Virus record (IMG/VR): IMGVR_UViG_3300031539_000042
Coordinates: 1 to 54,138 of that record
From: a virus
Strand: one strand, 5' to 3'
Length of the DNA: 54,138 nucleotides
The position numbers and the translations under genes were made by a program. Below, piece after piece: positions 20,268-29,382 of the stretch (positions are counted from its first letter, which is position 1; the number at the start of each line of letters is the position of its first letter). The notes under the pieces were generated by a model that was given only the letters and a program-made list of their open reading frames with translations, was not told the DNA's origin and searched no databases.

Positions 20268-20633
20268 TTAAGAATTTACGCTCCTTGATTGCTCGCACCA
20301 ATTAGATGTAGTATTATTCCAACGAAAAACTATATAATCATTTTCGCCTAAAACAATATCTACTCCACCGTCCATAAATAAATTACTACCGCCTAAATTA
20401 GTTACACTTTGCAATGTAATAGTATTAGTGTTATTACTACCCCTTATAATTACCTGCTGATTATCATAAATTCCATTTGCAATAGTAGGGGTAGATGTCA
20501 TTGTGGTAGGGCTTGAAACTACTAACTCTATATTTACAAGTGTTGGGTCAATAGTATCGGTAGCACCTGATATACTTTGCTGTGAAAATGGTCTATCCCC
20601 ACCACCGCATAATAAACAATTTAATAATGGCAT
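20268..20633 (-). CDS. Small beta-rich protein with N-terminal Cys pair
   Basis: 121 residues. Begins MPLLNCLLCGGGDRPF with CxxC, then a repeating beta pattern (VNIELVVSSPTTMTSTPTIA, NTNTITLQSVTNLGGSN) like beta-helix or beta-sandwich parts of tail fibres. Ends CEQSRSVNS. Likely a fibre-associated subunit. Family not recognised. Confidence 0.5.
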   Translation of the reverse strand: MPLLNCLLCGGGDRPFSQQSISGATDTIDPTLVNIELVVSSPTTMTSTPTIANGIYDNQQVIIRGSNNTNTITLQSVTNLGGSNLFMDGGVDIVLGENDYIVFRWNNTTSNWCEQSRSVNS

Positions 20634-20634
20634 A

Positions 20635-20994
20635 TTACATACCTCTCAAAAACAAAGTAAGTTCTCTTTCTGCTGCTTCTGCACTACTTGAAACAAGTTT
20701 TATTTTTTGTATACCTGCAAAATCAACAGGCTCTATGCCTATACGCCTATCTACACCTGCTGTTATAGTTACTTTTGCACCCAAAGCATTATAATAATCT
20801 ACATAAGAAACCCCGTCATCAGATACTTTTACAGTAAATGAAGTGCCTGTTAAAGCAGACGGAGTTTTAATTCCTACTAAAACACCACCCAGACAATCTA
20901 TTGCTTCACTTTCAGTCTGCCCGCTTAATATTTTAACTCCAGTATATTTAAAAATTCTATCTTGTGTGTAACTACTATCATCTCTTGTTGCCAT
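20635..20994 (-). CDS. Small virion-associated protein
   Basis: 119 residues, beta-rich, with a segment TSFTVKVSDDGVSYVDYYNA and EPVDFAGIQKIKLVSSSAEA typical of phage appendage or head-fibre domains. It starts one base after the next upstream gene region ends (20997) and is adjacent to the fibre genes. Function inferred from context. Confidence 0.5.
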   Translation of the reverse strand: MATRDDSSYTQDRIFKYTGVKILSGQTESEAIDCLGGVLVGIKTPSALTGTSFTVKVSDDGVSYVDYYNALGAKVTITAGVDRRIGIEPVDFAGIQKIKLVSSSAEAAERELTLFLRGM

Positions 20995-20996
20995 AA

Positions 20997-21272
20997 TTAA
21001 TTATCCTCCCTTACCGATTTACGATATTTTTTTAAAGCAGGTATTTCATTTTCTAGTATTTCAAACTGTTTTTCTATATCATAATTTGGTTTTTTAGGTT
21101 TTTCATAATCGCCAGTACCATTTAAAAAATCTTGTAACTCTTTTGATTTTTGGTCTATCTTTTCATAGTTTTTATCAGGCACATATTTACCTTTTTTGTC
21201 ATCAAATATTTTTGGAATGCGTTTTGCAAATCCAGTCATTTTTTTTGTAGTTTTATTTCTAGTTATATACAT
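20997..21272 (-). CDS. Hypothetical basic 91-residue protein in the fibre block
   Basis: Begins MYITRNKTTKKMTGFAKRIP, Lys-rich, with a helical C-terminal half. It lies directly after the fibre gene, where small assembly chaperones often sit, but there is no recognised chaperone motif. Function unknown. Confidence 0.5.
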   Translation of the reverse strand: MYITRNKTTKKMTGFAKRIPKIFDDKKGKYVPDKNYEKIDQKSKELQDFLNGTGDYEKPKKPNYDIEKQFEILENEIPALKKYRKSVREDN

Positions 21273-21291
21273 TATTTTTTGTCTCCTTTTA

Positions 21292-22485
21292 CTATGCTAT
21301 AAATGGGTCATAAAATCCCAATGTTATTATGACAAAGGCATCTGCAGTGGCTTGACTTGCTCTATAATAAATTTGACCGCTAGTATCAGTTAATAATTGC
21401 AATTCGTTATGGTCTCCAGTGGCTAAAGCTTTAATATTTCTAGTTGCAGTTGCTGCTAATGTTCCAATTTCTAAAACTGCAAAATCTTCATAACCGTCGC
21501 TTGAAACCATAATAGTTAAACTTCCACTATCATCTATACCTAAATTTACATTAACCATTAATTTTAAACCAGTAGGCAAAGTTAATGGAAGGGCTGTCCT
21601 AGCTGTTGAAGGGGTAGTTGTTGACAAATCTATATGTCTAACTTTGTAAGTAAACCAATTCCCAAGTTGTGTATATCCAATCCAATTAGAACTGCCATCA
21701 GTTTTTCCGCTCCCAACCCTGCGATATTTAGTATATCCAGTTGCATCGGCTAAAAGATTTGTTGCATTTACAGCAGTATCAAATCCGCAATCGGTAGTGC
21801 CATCAGGTTTTGAAATTACAAACATATGATAAGTAGTATCAGCAGATAATGCAACTCCGCTTGCTCTGCCTCCGTTGCCTGTGCCCGCAACCCATACGCT
21901 ATCAAGTTGTTTAACCATATTTGCAGATAAAACAATATCAAAAGTATCTAATATATCTCTTGCTTTTCCTGCTTTAAATAAAATATCTTTTTGCAAATCA
22001 CCACTATCATTTTCAGTAAAAATACTTAAATGCAAAGTAGGTAAATTTAATTCTTTTAATGGCAATCTAAAGTTAGCTCCGTCATAAACTAAAACAGTAT
22101 CACCTCTTACATTTATATCATCTGCATCGGGGTCATTTGAGCCGTCTGCTTTTTTGATATTTTTAACACCTAAAGAATTTACATTAATAGTACTTGCTCC
22201 CGTATTTGCGTTGGCAGTTCTAAATCTTACTCGCATCCCTGTAAAATAAGTATGAGGTGCAAGTTTACTTCCAACTGGTGAAGCAATATAAGCATCTGCT
22301 ATTCCACTCTCTGTATAATAATCTGCTCCACTCGCATAAGTTGCAGTAGCTCTTGAGAGTTGAAAATTATCTCCACCTAAACTATCTCCTGTTGAAGTTA
22401 CTATATTTTCATTTTCCGTTTGATTAGAGTTCCACTCAACAGCAGATAATTGATTTCCTGTGCTTTTTACTGGTACATTATCCAT
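21292..22485 (-). CDS. Tail-fibre protein
   Basis: 397 residues. The part around ADAYIASPVGSKLAPHTY and VRFRTANANTGASTINVN (about 65-125) is a module common in phage tail fibres. The rest is beta-rich and ends GFYDPFIA. It follows the gp48-like baseplate gene, the normal place for a fibre gene in Mu-like tails. Predicted to attach to the baseplate and contact the host surface. Confidence 0.7.
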   Translation of the reverse strand: MDNVPVKSTGNQLSAVEWNSNQTENENIVTSTGDSLGGDNFQLSRATATYASGADYYTESGIADAYIASPVGSKLAPHTYFTGMRVRFRTANANTGASTINVNSLGVKNIKKADGSNDPDADDINVRGDTVLVYDGANFRLPLKELNLPTLHLSIFTENDSGDLQKDILFKAGKARDILDTFDIVLSANMVKQLDSVWVAGTGNGGRASGVALSADTTYHMFVISKPDGTTDCGFDTAVNATNLLADATGYTKYRRVGSGKTDGSSNWIGYTQLGNWFTYKVRHIDLSTTTPSTARTALPLTLPTGLKLMVNVNLGIDDSGSLTIMVSSDGYEDFAVLEIGTLAATATRNIKALATGDHNELQLLTDTSGQIYYRASQATADAFVIITLGFYDPFIA

Positions 22486-22502
22486 ATTATTATTCTCCTT
22501 AT

Positions 22503-23108
22503 TTATTTATATCTATAAATTATTGAAACATTTGCAGGTTTTAACCTATCAAATAAACATCTAACCGCAGTTGTCGGGTCAGCTGTAAAAGTTATAGGAA
22601 ATGTTAATGGAAAACTATTAGGTAATGGCACTCCTATAAAATCTACTATCATTACAAATCCAGCCTCTTCTAAAGTGCCTATCATAGGTATAGGAAAGGT
22701 TAAGGGAAATGTAATCTCTTCTACTCCAGTTTTAACCTTTACAGTTAAACCTAATACACTTGCTAAATTTTCAAAGTCTTCTTTAGTACCATTCATAGAA
22801 GCTGTTAATTTAAAAATTAAATTACTTCGCCTCTCATCTATGGTATCAGCTAAAGGAAAACAATCATCAGGTATTCCTACTAATGCCTCCCATTCGCTTA
22901 ATAAAGCAACTGTTTCAGTTGGGTTCATTTCTTTGTATATTTCATTTTGCAAGTTTTCCATTCTTACAATTTCAACACATAAACCAGCAAGTAAATTTCT
23001 AAAATTACTACCTGCTTTTTGCTTTGCCTGCCATATTAAGCCATTTGGCATATACTGTGCTTTTACATTTGTTTGTTGGTCGCTATTTCTTACTTTAAAA
23101 AATGCCAT
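22503..23108 (-). CDS. Baseplate protein, Mu gp48-like
   Basis: 201 residues. Helical N-part with IYKEMNPTETVALLSEWEAL and a GIPDDC segment (about 56-82), then a DUF2313-like C-part containing two FPLTFPI blocks and ending FDRLKPANVSIIYRYK. This matches Mu gp48 (gpI-like) proteins that join the baseplate wedge to tail fibres. It follows the gp47/J-like gene by a short gap, keeping Mu gene order. Confidence 0.8.
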   Translation of the reverse strand: MAFFKVRNSDQQTNVKAQYMPNGLIWQAKQKAGSNFRNLLAGLCVEIVRMENLQNEIYKEMNPTETVALLSEWEALVGIPDDCFPLADTIDERRSNLIFKLTASMNGTKEDFENLASVLGLTVKVKTGVEEITFPLTFPIPMIGTLEEAGFVMIVDFIGVPLPNSFPLTFPITFTADPTTAVRCLFDRLKPANVSIIYRYK

Positions 23109-23121
23109 TTAATTTATCCCT

Positions 23122-24435
23122 TTAAAAAGTTACAGTCCCTAAAATACCTAATTGCCCGCCTGTAATACTTATATCTGTTGTAGGGGTAGATAATGTAAAA
23201 CTTGTAACCTTTTCTCCTGTTTCATTATCTATCGTATTTTGTATCGCAGAGCGATATTTATCCTGTGTAATATTTTCACCCACATTAACTTCTTCTCTAA
23301 AAAATTGTTGTAAACTTGTATTAATAGAATTTTGCATACTTGTAGTATTTGGGCTTAAAGCTGTAAAAGTAAAATCAACAGTTACCGCTGTAGGTGCTTG
23401 TACTATCACATAACTATCTGGAGTATGAGCTGGTTTAATTTCTAAAATTTTATTCTTTACTTCGGTAACTTCCGCTCCACTTGGTATTGGGTCTACATCA
23501 TTATATCTAGCAAAATAAATCTCAACTTTACCCGCACTTGGGGTAGCTTCAAATATCCAAACATTTGTAACACCGCTAACTTCTTTTGCTTTTAATGTTA
23601 TACTTGCAGAGTTAAAATGACTTGTTGGATTTTGTATTTTAAATAAAACTCTATCCTGTAAACTAGCATCTGTTTCAATATCAGTTCCACCTCCTACTTC
23701 GCCATATTGCACTACTGCCTCACTAGTCATTCCTACAATTGGGGTAGTTACTGTAACAGTATCGCCATTTAATAAGTTTGCAGACTGCCCGAAGTCATCT
23801 GTTTTTACAGATAAATCAGCAATAGTAAATCCTGCTAAAATAGTTCCTGTTGCTGGACTTGTTGGTGTTGCTGTAATTTCATAAGTAAAAGTATTTAATC
23901 CATTTACTACTATTTCAAAAGTTCCATTATAATCTGTTTCAACCGCACCCGATATTGTTACCGATACGCCTGTTGCCAAAGGGTGGTTACTTGCACTAGT
24001 GGCGGTTACAGTAGTTCCTACTCGTGTTAAACTACTAATAGAAATACTTTGTGCTGTTATCGTAACACTACCTTGAGTTTTTAAAACAATGCCGTCAGTG
24101 CTTTGAAATTCGGTATTATCAGGTATTACAGTACTAGCTATACCTGTGGCTGTAATATTACCCTCTGCCTGCGTTGCCGAGTTTCTAACAATGCCGTAAA
24201 TGTCAGCCCAGCGTTCTATAGTTTCTGTTAAAGTCGCTGTATTTATAAATAAATTTGGAAATAAAAGTTTTTTAATTTGATAATAAATATCGTAAATTCT
24301 ACCTGCAAAACCCTGTATTAAAGCAGCAATCCAACTATTTTTTAAAAATGGATTAGATTGTGGTAAATTATTTTGCACATCAGTTTTAATTCTATCAGAT
24401 ACTTCTTTTCTGTTTTCAGGTACTTGTATCGCCAT
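23122..24435 (-). CDS. Baseplate J-like protein (Mu gp47) with inserted Ig-like module
   Basis: 437 residues, with a baseplate-J N-part (FLKNSWIAALIQGFAGRIYD, about 26-45), TETIERWADIYGIVRNSATQ, and a conserved GGGTDIETDASLQDRVLFK region. A module of about 75 residues (about 128-205, with SGAVETDYNGT and TPTSPATGT) interrupts the usual fold and is shared with two neck or tail proteins. It would form the baseplate wedge between gp46 and gp48. Family call is strong; the module insertion is directly visible. Confidence 0.85.
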   Translation of the reverse strand: MAIQVPENRKEVSDRIKTDVQNNLPQSNPFLKNSWIAALIQGFAGRIYDIYYQIKKLLFPNLFINTATLTETIERWADIYGIVRNSATQAEGNITATGIASTVIPDNTEFQSTDGIVLKTQGSVTITAQSISISSLTRVGTTVTATSASNHPLATGVSVTISGAVETDYNGTFEIVVNGLNTFTYEITATPTSPATGTILAGFTIADLSVKTDDFGQSANLLNGDTVTVTTPIVGMTSEAVVQYGEVGGGTDIETDASLQDRVLFKIQNPTSHFNSASITLKAKEVSGVTNVWIFEATPSAGKVEIYFARYNDVDPIPSGAEVTEVKNKILEIKPAHTPDSYVIVQAPTAVTVDFTFTALSPNTTSMQNSINTSLQQFFREEVNVGENITQDKYRSAIQNTIDNETGEKVTSFTLSTPTTDISITGGQLGILGTVTF

Positions 24436-24446
24436 TAATTATCTCC

Positions 24447-24896
24447 CTATATCAAATCTGTATTTTCCCATAAATCAAAAAATAATGTTTCGCTTTTATT
24501 GTTAAATCTAATCAAAGTTATTTCTAAAGTAATTCCGTTTGTTTTAAATTCTCCTGTTACATTTATGTCTTGCAAAAGTCCGTTATCAATAAACCACTGT
24601 AAACAATCTCTTGCAAAATCTATAGCTTGATTTAAAGTGTTTGTAGTTCTACGCCCATCTAAAGCCCACAGTTTTGAACCTATTTGATAATTTTCATCAT
24701 TATTTAATAAATTACCCCACCAACCCCCACGATATTGGGGAATAGGTTGTTCGCTTTCGTCAAGCCGTTTATTTTGAAATAGAGACATTAAAATAGCAGT
24801 ATCAAATCCCTCTTCTAATTCAAAATCACCATTAGCTTGAAATCCAATATCGTAAGTTCCTTCACTATCTTTTGTTAATTTTAAATCAACGCTCAT
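24447..24896 (-). CDS. Baseplate protein, Mu gp46-like
   Basis: 149 residues beginning MSVDLKLTKDSEGTYDIGFQ, with LMSLFQNKRLDESEQP and YRGGWWGN, the signature of the GP46 family. Together with gp47 and gp48 it forms the wedge. Starts 4 bp inside the end of the upstream small gene (24893), so coupled. Confidence 0.85.
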   Translation of the reverse strand: MSVDLKLTKDSEGTYDIGFQANGDFELEEGFDTAILMSLFQNKRLDESEQPIPQYRGGWWGNLLNNDENYQIGSKLWALDGRRTTNTLNQAIDFARDCLQWFIDNGLLQDINVTGEFKTNGITLEITLIRFNNKSETLFFDLWENTDLI

Positions 24897-25114
24897 TTTT
24901 TATTTTCTTTATCCTTAATATTTTTATCTTTTAATAAAGTTATTTTTGTAGTATTTTGATTTTTTAGAAAAGTATAAATACCATCTGAAATTTCAGAAGG
25001 TGCTTTGCCTACTATTCTTAAAACCTTTATATATATTTCTTTTGGTATTATATAAGCATCTACTACTTGTTCGTTTTGTTTATTAACTTCCTGTTTTTTT
25101 TCTTTGTTAATCAT
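24893..25114 (-). CDS. Hypothetical 73-residue protein in the baseplate cluster
   Basis: Lys/Asn-rich, with VDAYIIPKEIYIKVLRIVGK in the middle and a charged C-terminus. Between the spike-fibre gene and gp46. It may be a minor baseplate or assembly factor; family not recognised. Confidence 0.45.
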   Translation of the reverse strand: MINKEKKQEVNKQNEQVVDAYIIPKEIYIKVLRIVGKAPSEISDGIYTFLKNQNTTKITLLKDKNIKDKENKK

Positions 25115-25129
25115 TTTGTTTGTCTCCTT

Positions 25130-25435
25130 TTATACATCTATTGCGTTTGTAAAATCAGCGTGAGTTTTTAGTAAGGTGTATGAACTCGCTAAACTTGATA
25201 TTGCTTGATTTTCAAATATAAATGACTTCCTTTCTATAGGGTTCTTTTCTGCTATTCTATCTGCTTGAGAATTATAAAAACTAACTCTCATATATGTTTT
25301 TAAAGTCTCTACATACTCACCAATATCTTCGTCTATTATTTCTTTTTTAGCGATAGTATTTGCCTGCTCTATTTTTGCATAAACCGTTTTTGGTTCGCTT
25401 GAAATGTTTAAAACATAATCTAATTGTAATGCCAT
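25130..25435 (-). CDS. Hypothetical 101-residue protein downstream of the spike
   Basis: Begins MALQLDYVLNISSEPKTVYA. Mixed beta and helix, no metal or membrane motifs. It directly follows the spike-fibre gene and could be its chaperone or a minor baseplate protein. Family not recognised. Confidence 0.5.
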   Translation of the reverse strand: MALQLDYVLNISSEPKTVYAKIEQANTIAKKEIIDEDIGEYVETLKTYMRVSFYNSQADRIAEKNPIERKSFIFENQAISSLASSYTLLKTHADFTNAIDV

Positions 25436-25447
25436 ATTTACTCTCCT

Positions 25448-28297
25448 TTAAGGTGCTATATTTAAAACTCCGTCAGGTAATGTAGCGTGTCCACTAGTTA
25501 TCCATAACTCTTTACTTGAAGCTCCAGCTCCTGCTGCCGTTGCTCCTGATTTTAGAGTATGCATAAAAACACCGCCATCATTTTCTATTGTTAGATTATT
25601 TTTTAATATGCTAGTTCCATTTTGTGTAGTAAAGAAAGACATTCTAGCACCATTATTTCCACTACTCCAGTTTTCAGTTGCTTCATATTCTGTTCGTAAT
25701 GCGGTAAATCTGTTTGAACCGTCATAGTATCCTGAAAATGAATGTCTAGAAATTAAATCTCCACTTTGAATTGCAGCTGGGCTAGCCTCTGTTCCCCTGC
25801 CTTTAATAAATAAAAAACCTGCGTTTTGAGTAGCACTATCTGAATATACTTCACCTCGCGCATTAGCTCCGCTTGCTTCGTCTATCCAAGTAAATGCACC
25901 GCCTTGTATTTTTAAACCATTTCCAAAAATAGTAACTGCTTGAGAAGTATCATCTCCAAATAATTGAAATCTTTTAGTATCAACGCCACTGTAATTAACA
26001 TTAAAAATAATATCTTTATCTTGTGTTACATTTTTAATATTAAAGTCATCATTACTATCTACAAAAATCTCTCCATCTTTGCCTGTTCCAAAAATTGCTT
26101 TGTAGTTATCATCTTTTAGTGATATATTTCCATCTACTTGTAATTTTTCATCTGCGTCAAAATTACCCACAGAGATATTGTAATTATTTGTTGAAACTCC
26201 TAATCTCATTACAGGGGTATCATTAACTAATAAGCGACACTGGTTATCTGTCTGTGTTCCAATAAATCCATAAAGTGAACCTGCTGTGAGTGTAAATATA
26301 GTTCCACCTGTTCGTTCCCAGACTGAATTTGCTGTAACTGCATCAGTTATATGCAGTTTTTTAGTAGGATTTGGCTGATTTATTCCTATACTACGGTTAG
26401 CATAATCAAGTGTTAATAATTCTGTATCTAATCCCCCGTCATTACCAAAAAATCTAGTAAATTTATCTAAATTTGAATTTCTAAATATCCAATCACTTGC
26501 AGTTGCATCATCGTGAGTTATATTGCCAACATTATCTATAGGATTTTCTAATAAATTTAAAATTCCGTCATTTCCTATAATCATTCGTTGTGTTGTTGTA
26601 GTAGCCCCATTTGCCACTGTAAAGAAATTTAAATCTGACCCGTGATTTCCCACTGACCAATTTTCTGATGCTCTCCCAATAATTTGAGAACCTGCCCCTA
26701 TTGCAGTTCCGTCGTGTCCGTTAAATCTAAAACTTCCTAGATTGTCTCCACTTTGTACTGCTGTTGGTGATGCTAGTGTTCCCCTTGCCCTATTAAAATT
26801 AAATATACCGTGATTTGTGCCTGTGTTGCTGTGAACTTGAAACCAAATACCACCATTAGCACCTTCTTTGGCTAGATGTAATTGTTGTTGTGGGTCCGAA
26901 GTTCCTATTCCAAAATAACCATTACTACCTGATACCCTCACCGCTTCCGTATCAACGCCACCTAAATTAACATTAAAAACTGTGTCCTTATCCTGTAGTA
27001 AATTCCTAAAAATAGTATCATTTCCATCGTGGTAAATTTCAAAATCTAAACCAGTTCCAAATATTGCTTTATCATTATCTAAAAATTTAATGTCGTTTGA
27101 GTTTGTATCTAAATCACCGCCAAGTTGAGGGGTTGTATCTTCTACTATGTTTTTTAAATATCCTTCAGTAGAATGGTCTCCCCACCCATATGCAGTGTCC
27201 CAGTTTGTTATATCTCCGCTTGTAATTCCAAATGCAGGCGATGCGGTAAATATAGGGTCTGTTTCTACAGATAGTTTATTATTAAAAATATTCCAATCGC
27301 TTGATAGTAAATAGCCGTCTTGACTTGTAGTAGCCTGCTGTGTTGCGATAGTATGTTGTGCGTTTGTTAAATGAAAATATTGTCCTGCTACTCCACCTTG
27401 TTTACCACTTAAATTGTTATGAACTATTTGAGTGTCATCTGTTGTTATTGTATCGCCTGTGCGGGTTAGTCCCGTAGAAAAAGTTAATGCCTTTTCAAAT
27501 CCAGTATGCCCCGCACTTGCAAAATCTAAATTAATTAAAGTACTATGGTCTTGTCCGCTAATATTTGAAAGTTTATTATTGAAAGTAGTCCAGTCAGCAG
27601 AACTCAACGCTCCTCTGTTTACCGCACTAGCAGTCGGTAAATTAAAGGTATGAGTACTTACCGAACTTGAAATATTAAAATCACTTCCTACTATCCCTAC
27701 TGCAAATGATTGAACTTGTGCGGTTAATCCATTTAAATTTAAAATTCCGTTACCGCTACCGCTTGGTGTGCTTGCAACACTTGTAAATCCGTGTTTAACA
27801 CTTTCATTTTCATAATCTGATTTATTAAAAGCAGTTGCAGGGGTTACAGGAACGCCACTAACGCCACCACCTGTTTGAACTCCGCTATGAGTATGAGTAT
27901 CAAATTCGGTTATTAAATCATTTAATTTACCAGTCAAATCTTCTATTTTTATTATACCCTCATAATCACTTCCATTTAATTCAGTAACTCCAGTTTCTCT
28001 ACATAAAACATAATTTTTAGAAACTGGATTTTCAATTCCAACCTCTGTAAGTTCCGCTTTCTTTCTATTATTTGAGCTAATAGGAATACCAACAGTTTTT
28101 TCTTCATTGCCATTAACATTAAATAAAAGAGCCGTTGTTCCAACAGGTGCTCTTGATATAAAACCATAAGGTAATATATTTGTAATTTGTTTAGGATTTT
28201 GCCCTATAGATTTAACTTGAGACCTTGAAAAATTATCCTTATCATTATCGGGCAAAGTAACTTCAGCCCATTTAATTATATTGTCTAATTTACTCAT
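25448..28297 (-). CDS. Baseplate spike (gpV/gp45-like) fused to a long tail-fibre region
   Basis: 949 residues. Residues 1 to about 150 match the Mu gp45/P2 gpV type spike: an OB-like start (YGFISRAPVGTTALLFNVNG), a short stalk, and THTHSG with the HxH motif that binds iron at spike tips. After this the protein does not stop. It continues with about 800 residues of fibre-like beta sequence, including two diverged copies of an AIFGTG...NVN..GVDT module (near 405-450 and 770-810). The spike in Mu is about 200 residues, so this is a fusion. The gene overlaps the gpP-like gene by 4 bp. Confidence 0.8.
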   Translation of the reverse strand: MSKLDNIIKWAEVTLPDNDKDNFSRSQVKSIGQNPKQITNILPYGFISRAPVGTTALLFNVNGNEEKTVGIPISSNNRKKAELTEVGIENPVSKNYVLCRETGVTELNGSDYEGIIKIEDLTGKLNDLITEFDTHTHSGVQTGGGVSGVPVTPATAFNKSDYENESVKHGFTSVASTPSGSGNGILNLNGLTAQVQSFAVGIVGSDFNISSSVSTHTFNLPTASAVNRGALSSADWTTFNNKLSNISGQDHSTLINLDFASAGHTGFEKALTFSTGLTRTGDTITTDDTQIVHNNLSGKQGGVAGQYFHLTNAQHTIATQQATTSQDGYLLSSDWNIFNNKLSVETDPIFTASPAFGITSGDITNWDTAYGWGDHSTEGYLKNIVEDTTPQLGGDLDTNSNDIKFLDNDKAIFGTGLDFEIYHDGNDTIFRNLLQDKDTVFNVNLGGVDTEAVRVSGSNGYFGIGTSDPQQQLHLAKEGANGGIWFQVHSNTGTNHGIFNFNRARGTLASPTAVQSGDNLGSFRFNGHDGTAIGAGSQIIGRASENWSVGNHGSDLNFFTVANGATTTTQRMIIGNDGILNLLENPIDNVGNITHDDATASDWIFRNSNLDKFTRFFGNDGGLDTELLTLDYANRSIGINQPNPTKKLHITDAVTANSVWERTGGTIFTLTAGSLYGFIGTQTDNQCRLLVNDTPVMRLGVSTNNYNISVGNFDADEKLQVDGNISLKDDNYKAIFGTGKDGEIFVDSNDDFNIKNVTQDKDIIFNVNYSGVDTKRFQLFGDDTSQAVTIFGNGLKIQGGAFTWIDEASGANARGEVYSDSATQNAGFLFIKGRGTEASPAAIQSGDLISRHSFSGYYDGSNRFTALRTEYEATENWSSGNNGARMSFFTTQNGTSILKNNLTIENDGGVFMHTLKSGATAAGAGASSKELWITSGHATLPDGVLNIAP

Positions 28298-29382
28298 TGT
28301 GTTAAATCTTTCCCTGTTAAATTTGCCCTAGCCTCAACTTCGTTTAATTGTGCTTCTACTTGATAAGCATCTTTTGGCACTAAAGTTAAAAGTGTCTCAC
28401 TACCAACATCATTTGATAATCTGTAAACACATTCTCTAATAAGCATTTGAGAGTTAATGTTTGCAAATTCGTCTTCTACTTTTACTAATTTATTAGGTTG
28501 CCAAATTTCTGTTTTATCAGGTGCTATCTTAAATCCCTCAACTAAACAAGCATAGCCTGTTCCCCTTGCTCTATTTACATTTACTTGCCAAGTGGCTCTC
28601 TCTTTGTTTGTAAAATCACTACTAGAATGTTCTGAAATTATTGTTTGACTTCTGCTTTTGCGTATTTCAGTATCAAATGCAATACCACTTTTACTTACTA
28701 TGTTTGTATCGTCAAATGCACTAGGATTACCTTGTGATAAAACTGTAACTCTATAAAATCTACCTATCTCATCAAAAAAACTATCGCCATTTTTAATATT
28801 ATTTGTTTGGTTATTTTTTCTATTTATAAGTTTAATAGGTAATAATTCTTTACTTCCCCTTGTTAAAACTATATTTCCATCTCCATTTGTAGTGCATAAA
28901 ACTTGTCTTAATCTACAGTAATTTTCTATAAATTCAAATGCGTTTTTATCAGCACTGCCACTAACTAATTCCGACTTATCAAACTTTTTTATATTACCCA
29001 CATTGTCTATAACACTAATATCAGTTATGCCTAAATCTGCTATTACCTTTTCAATTATTCTTTTTAAAGTAATGCCTGTATTAAATTCAATATTTGAACG
29101 CAAAGAACTGTCTATTATATCAGCAGTTTTATCTCTTCCATTTATTATTAAAATATGACTTTGATTATCATAATTAGGAGTTACCCTGTTTACATATCCT
29201 GTTATGATAGGGATATCATTTATTAAAACTCTTGCAGATGCACTGCGTTTTATTGGAAATTCGGTTGTATTATTACTAGTAGCATTAAAGGTAAAAGCAC
29301 CGCTAACCATTTCCATTGATTTGCGGATTTCTATACTTTTAAAATTTTCGTATCTTTTACCTTCTATTTCCAATATAATCAT
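28294..29382 (-). CDS. Baseplate hub protein, Mu gpP-like
   Basis: 362 residues, beginning MIILEIEGKRYENFKSIEIR, with GYVNRVTPNYDNQSHILIIN (about 58-77) and the GRDKTADIIDSS segment characteristic of Mu P / P2 D type hub proteins. It would form the trimeric hub that carries the spike. It lies between the circularisation protein and the spike gene and overlaps both by 4 bp. Confidence 0.83.
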   Translation of the reverse strand: MIILEIEGKRYENFKSIEIRKSMEMVSGAFTFNATSNNTTEFPIKRSASARVLINDIPIITGYVNRVTPNYDNQSHILIINGRDKTADIIDSSLRSNIEFNTGITLKRIIEKVIADLGITDISVIDNVGNIKKFDKSELVSGSADKNAFEFIENYCRLRQVLCTTNGDGNIVLTRGSKELLPIKLINRKNNQTNNIKNGDSFFDEIGRFYRVTVLSQGNPSAFDDTNIVSKSGIAFDTEIRKSRSQTIISEHSSSDFTNKERATWQVNVNRARGTGYACLVEGFKIAPDKTEIWQPNKLVKVEDEFANINSQMLIRECVYRLSNDVGSETLLTLVPKDAYQVEAQLNEVEARANLTGKDLTQ

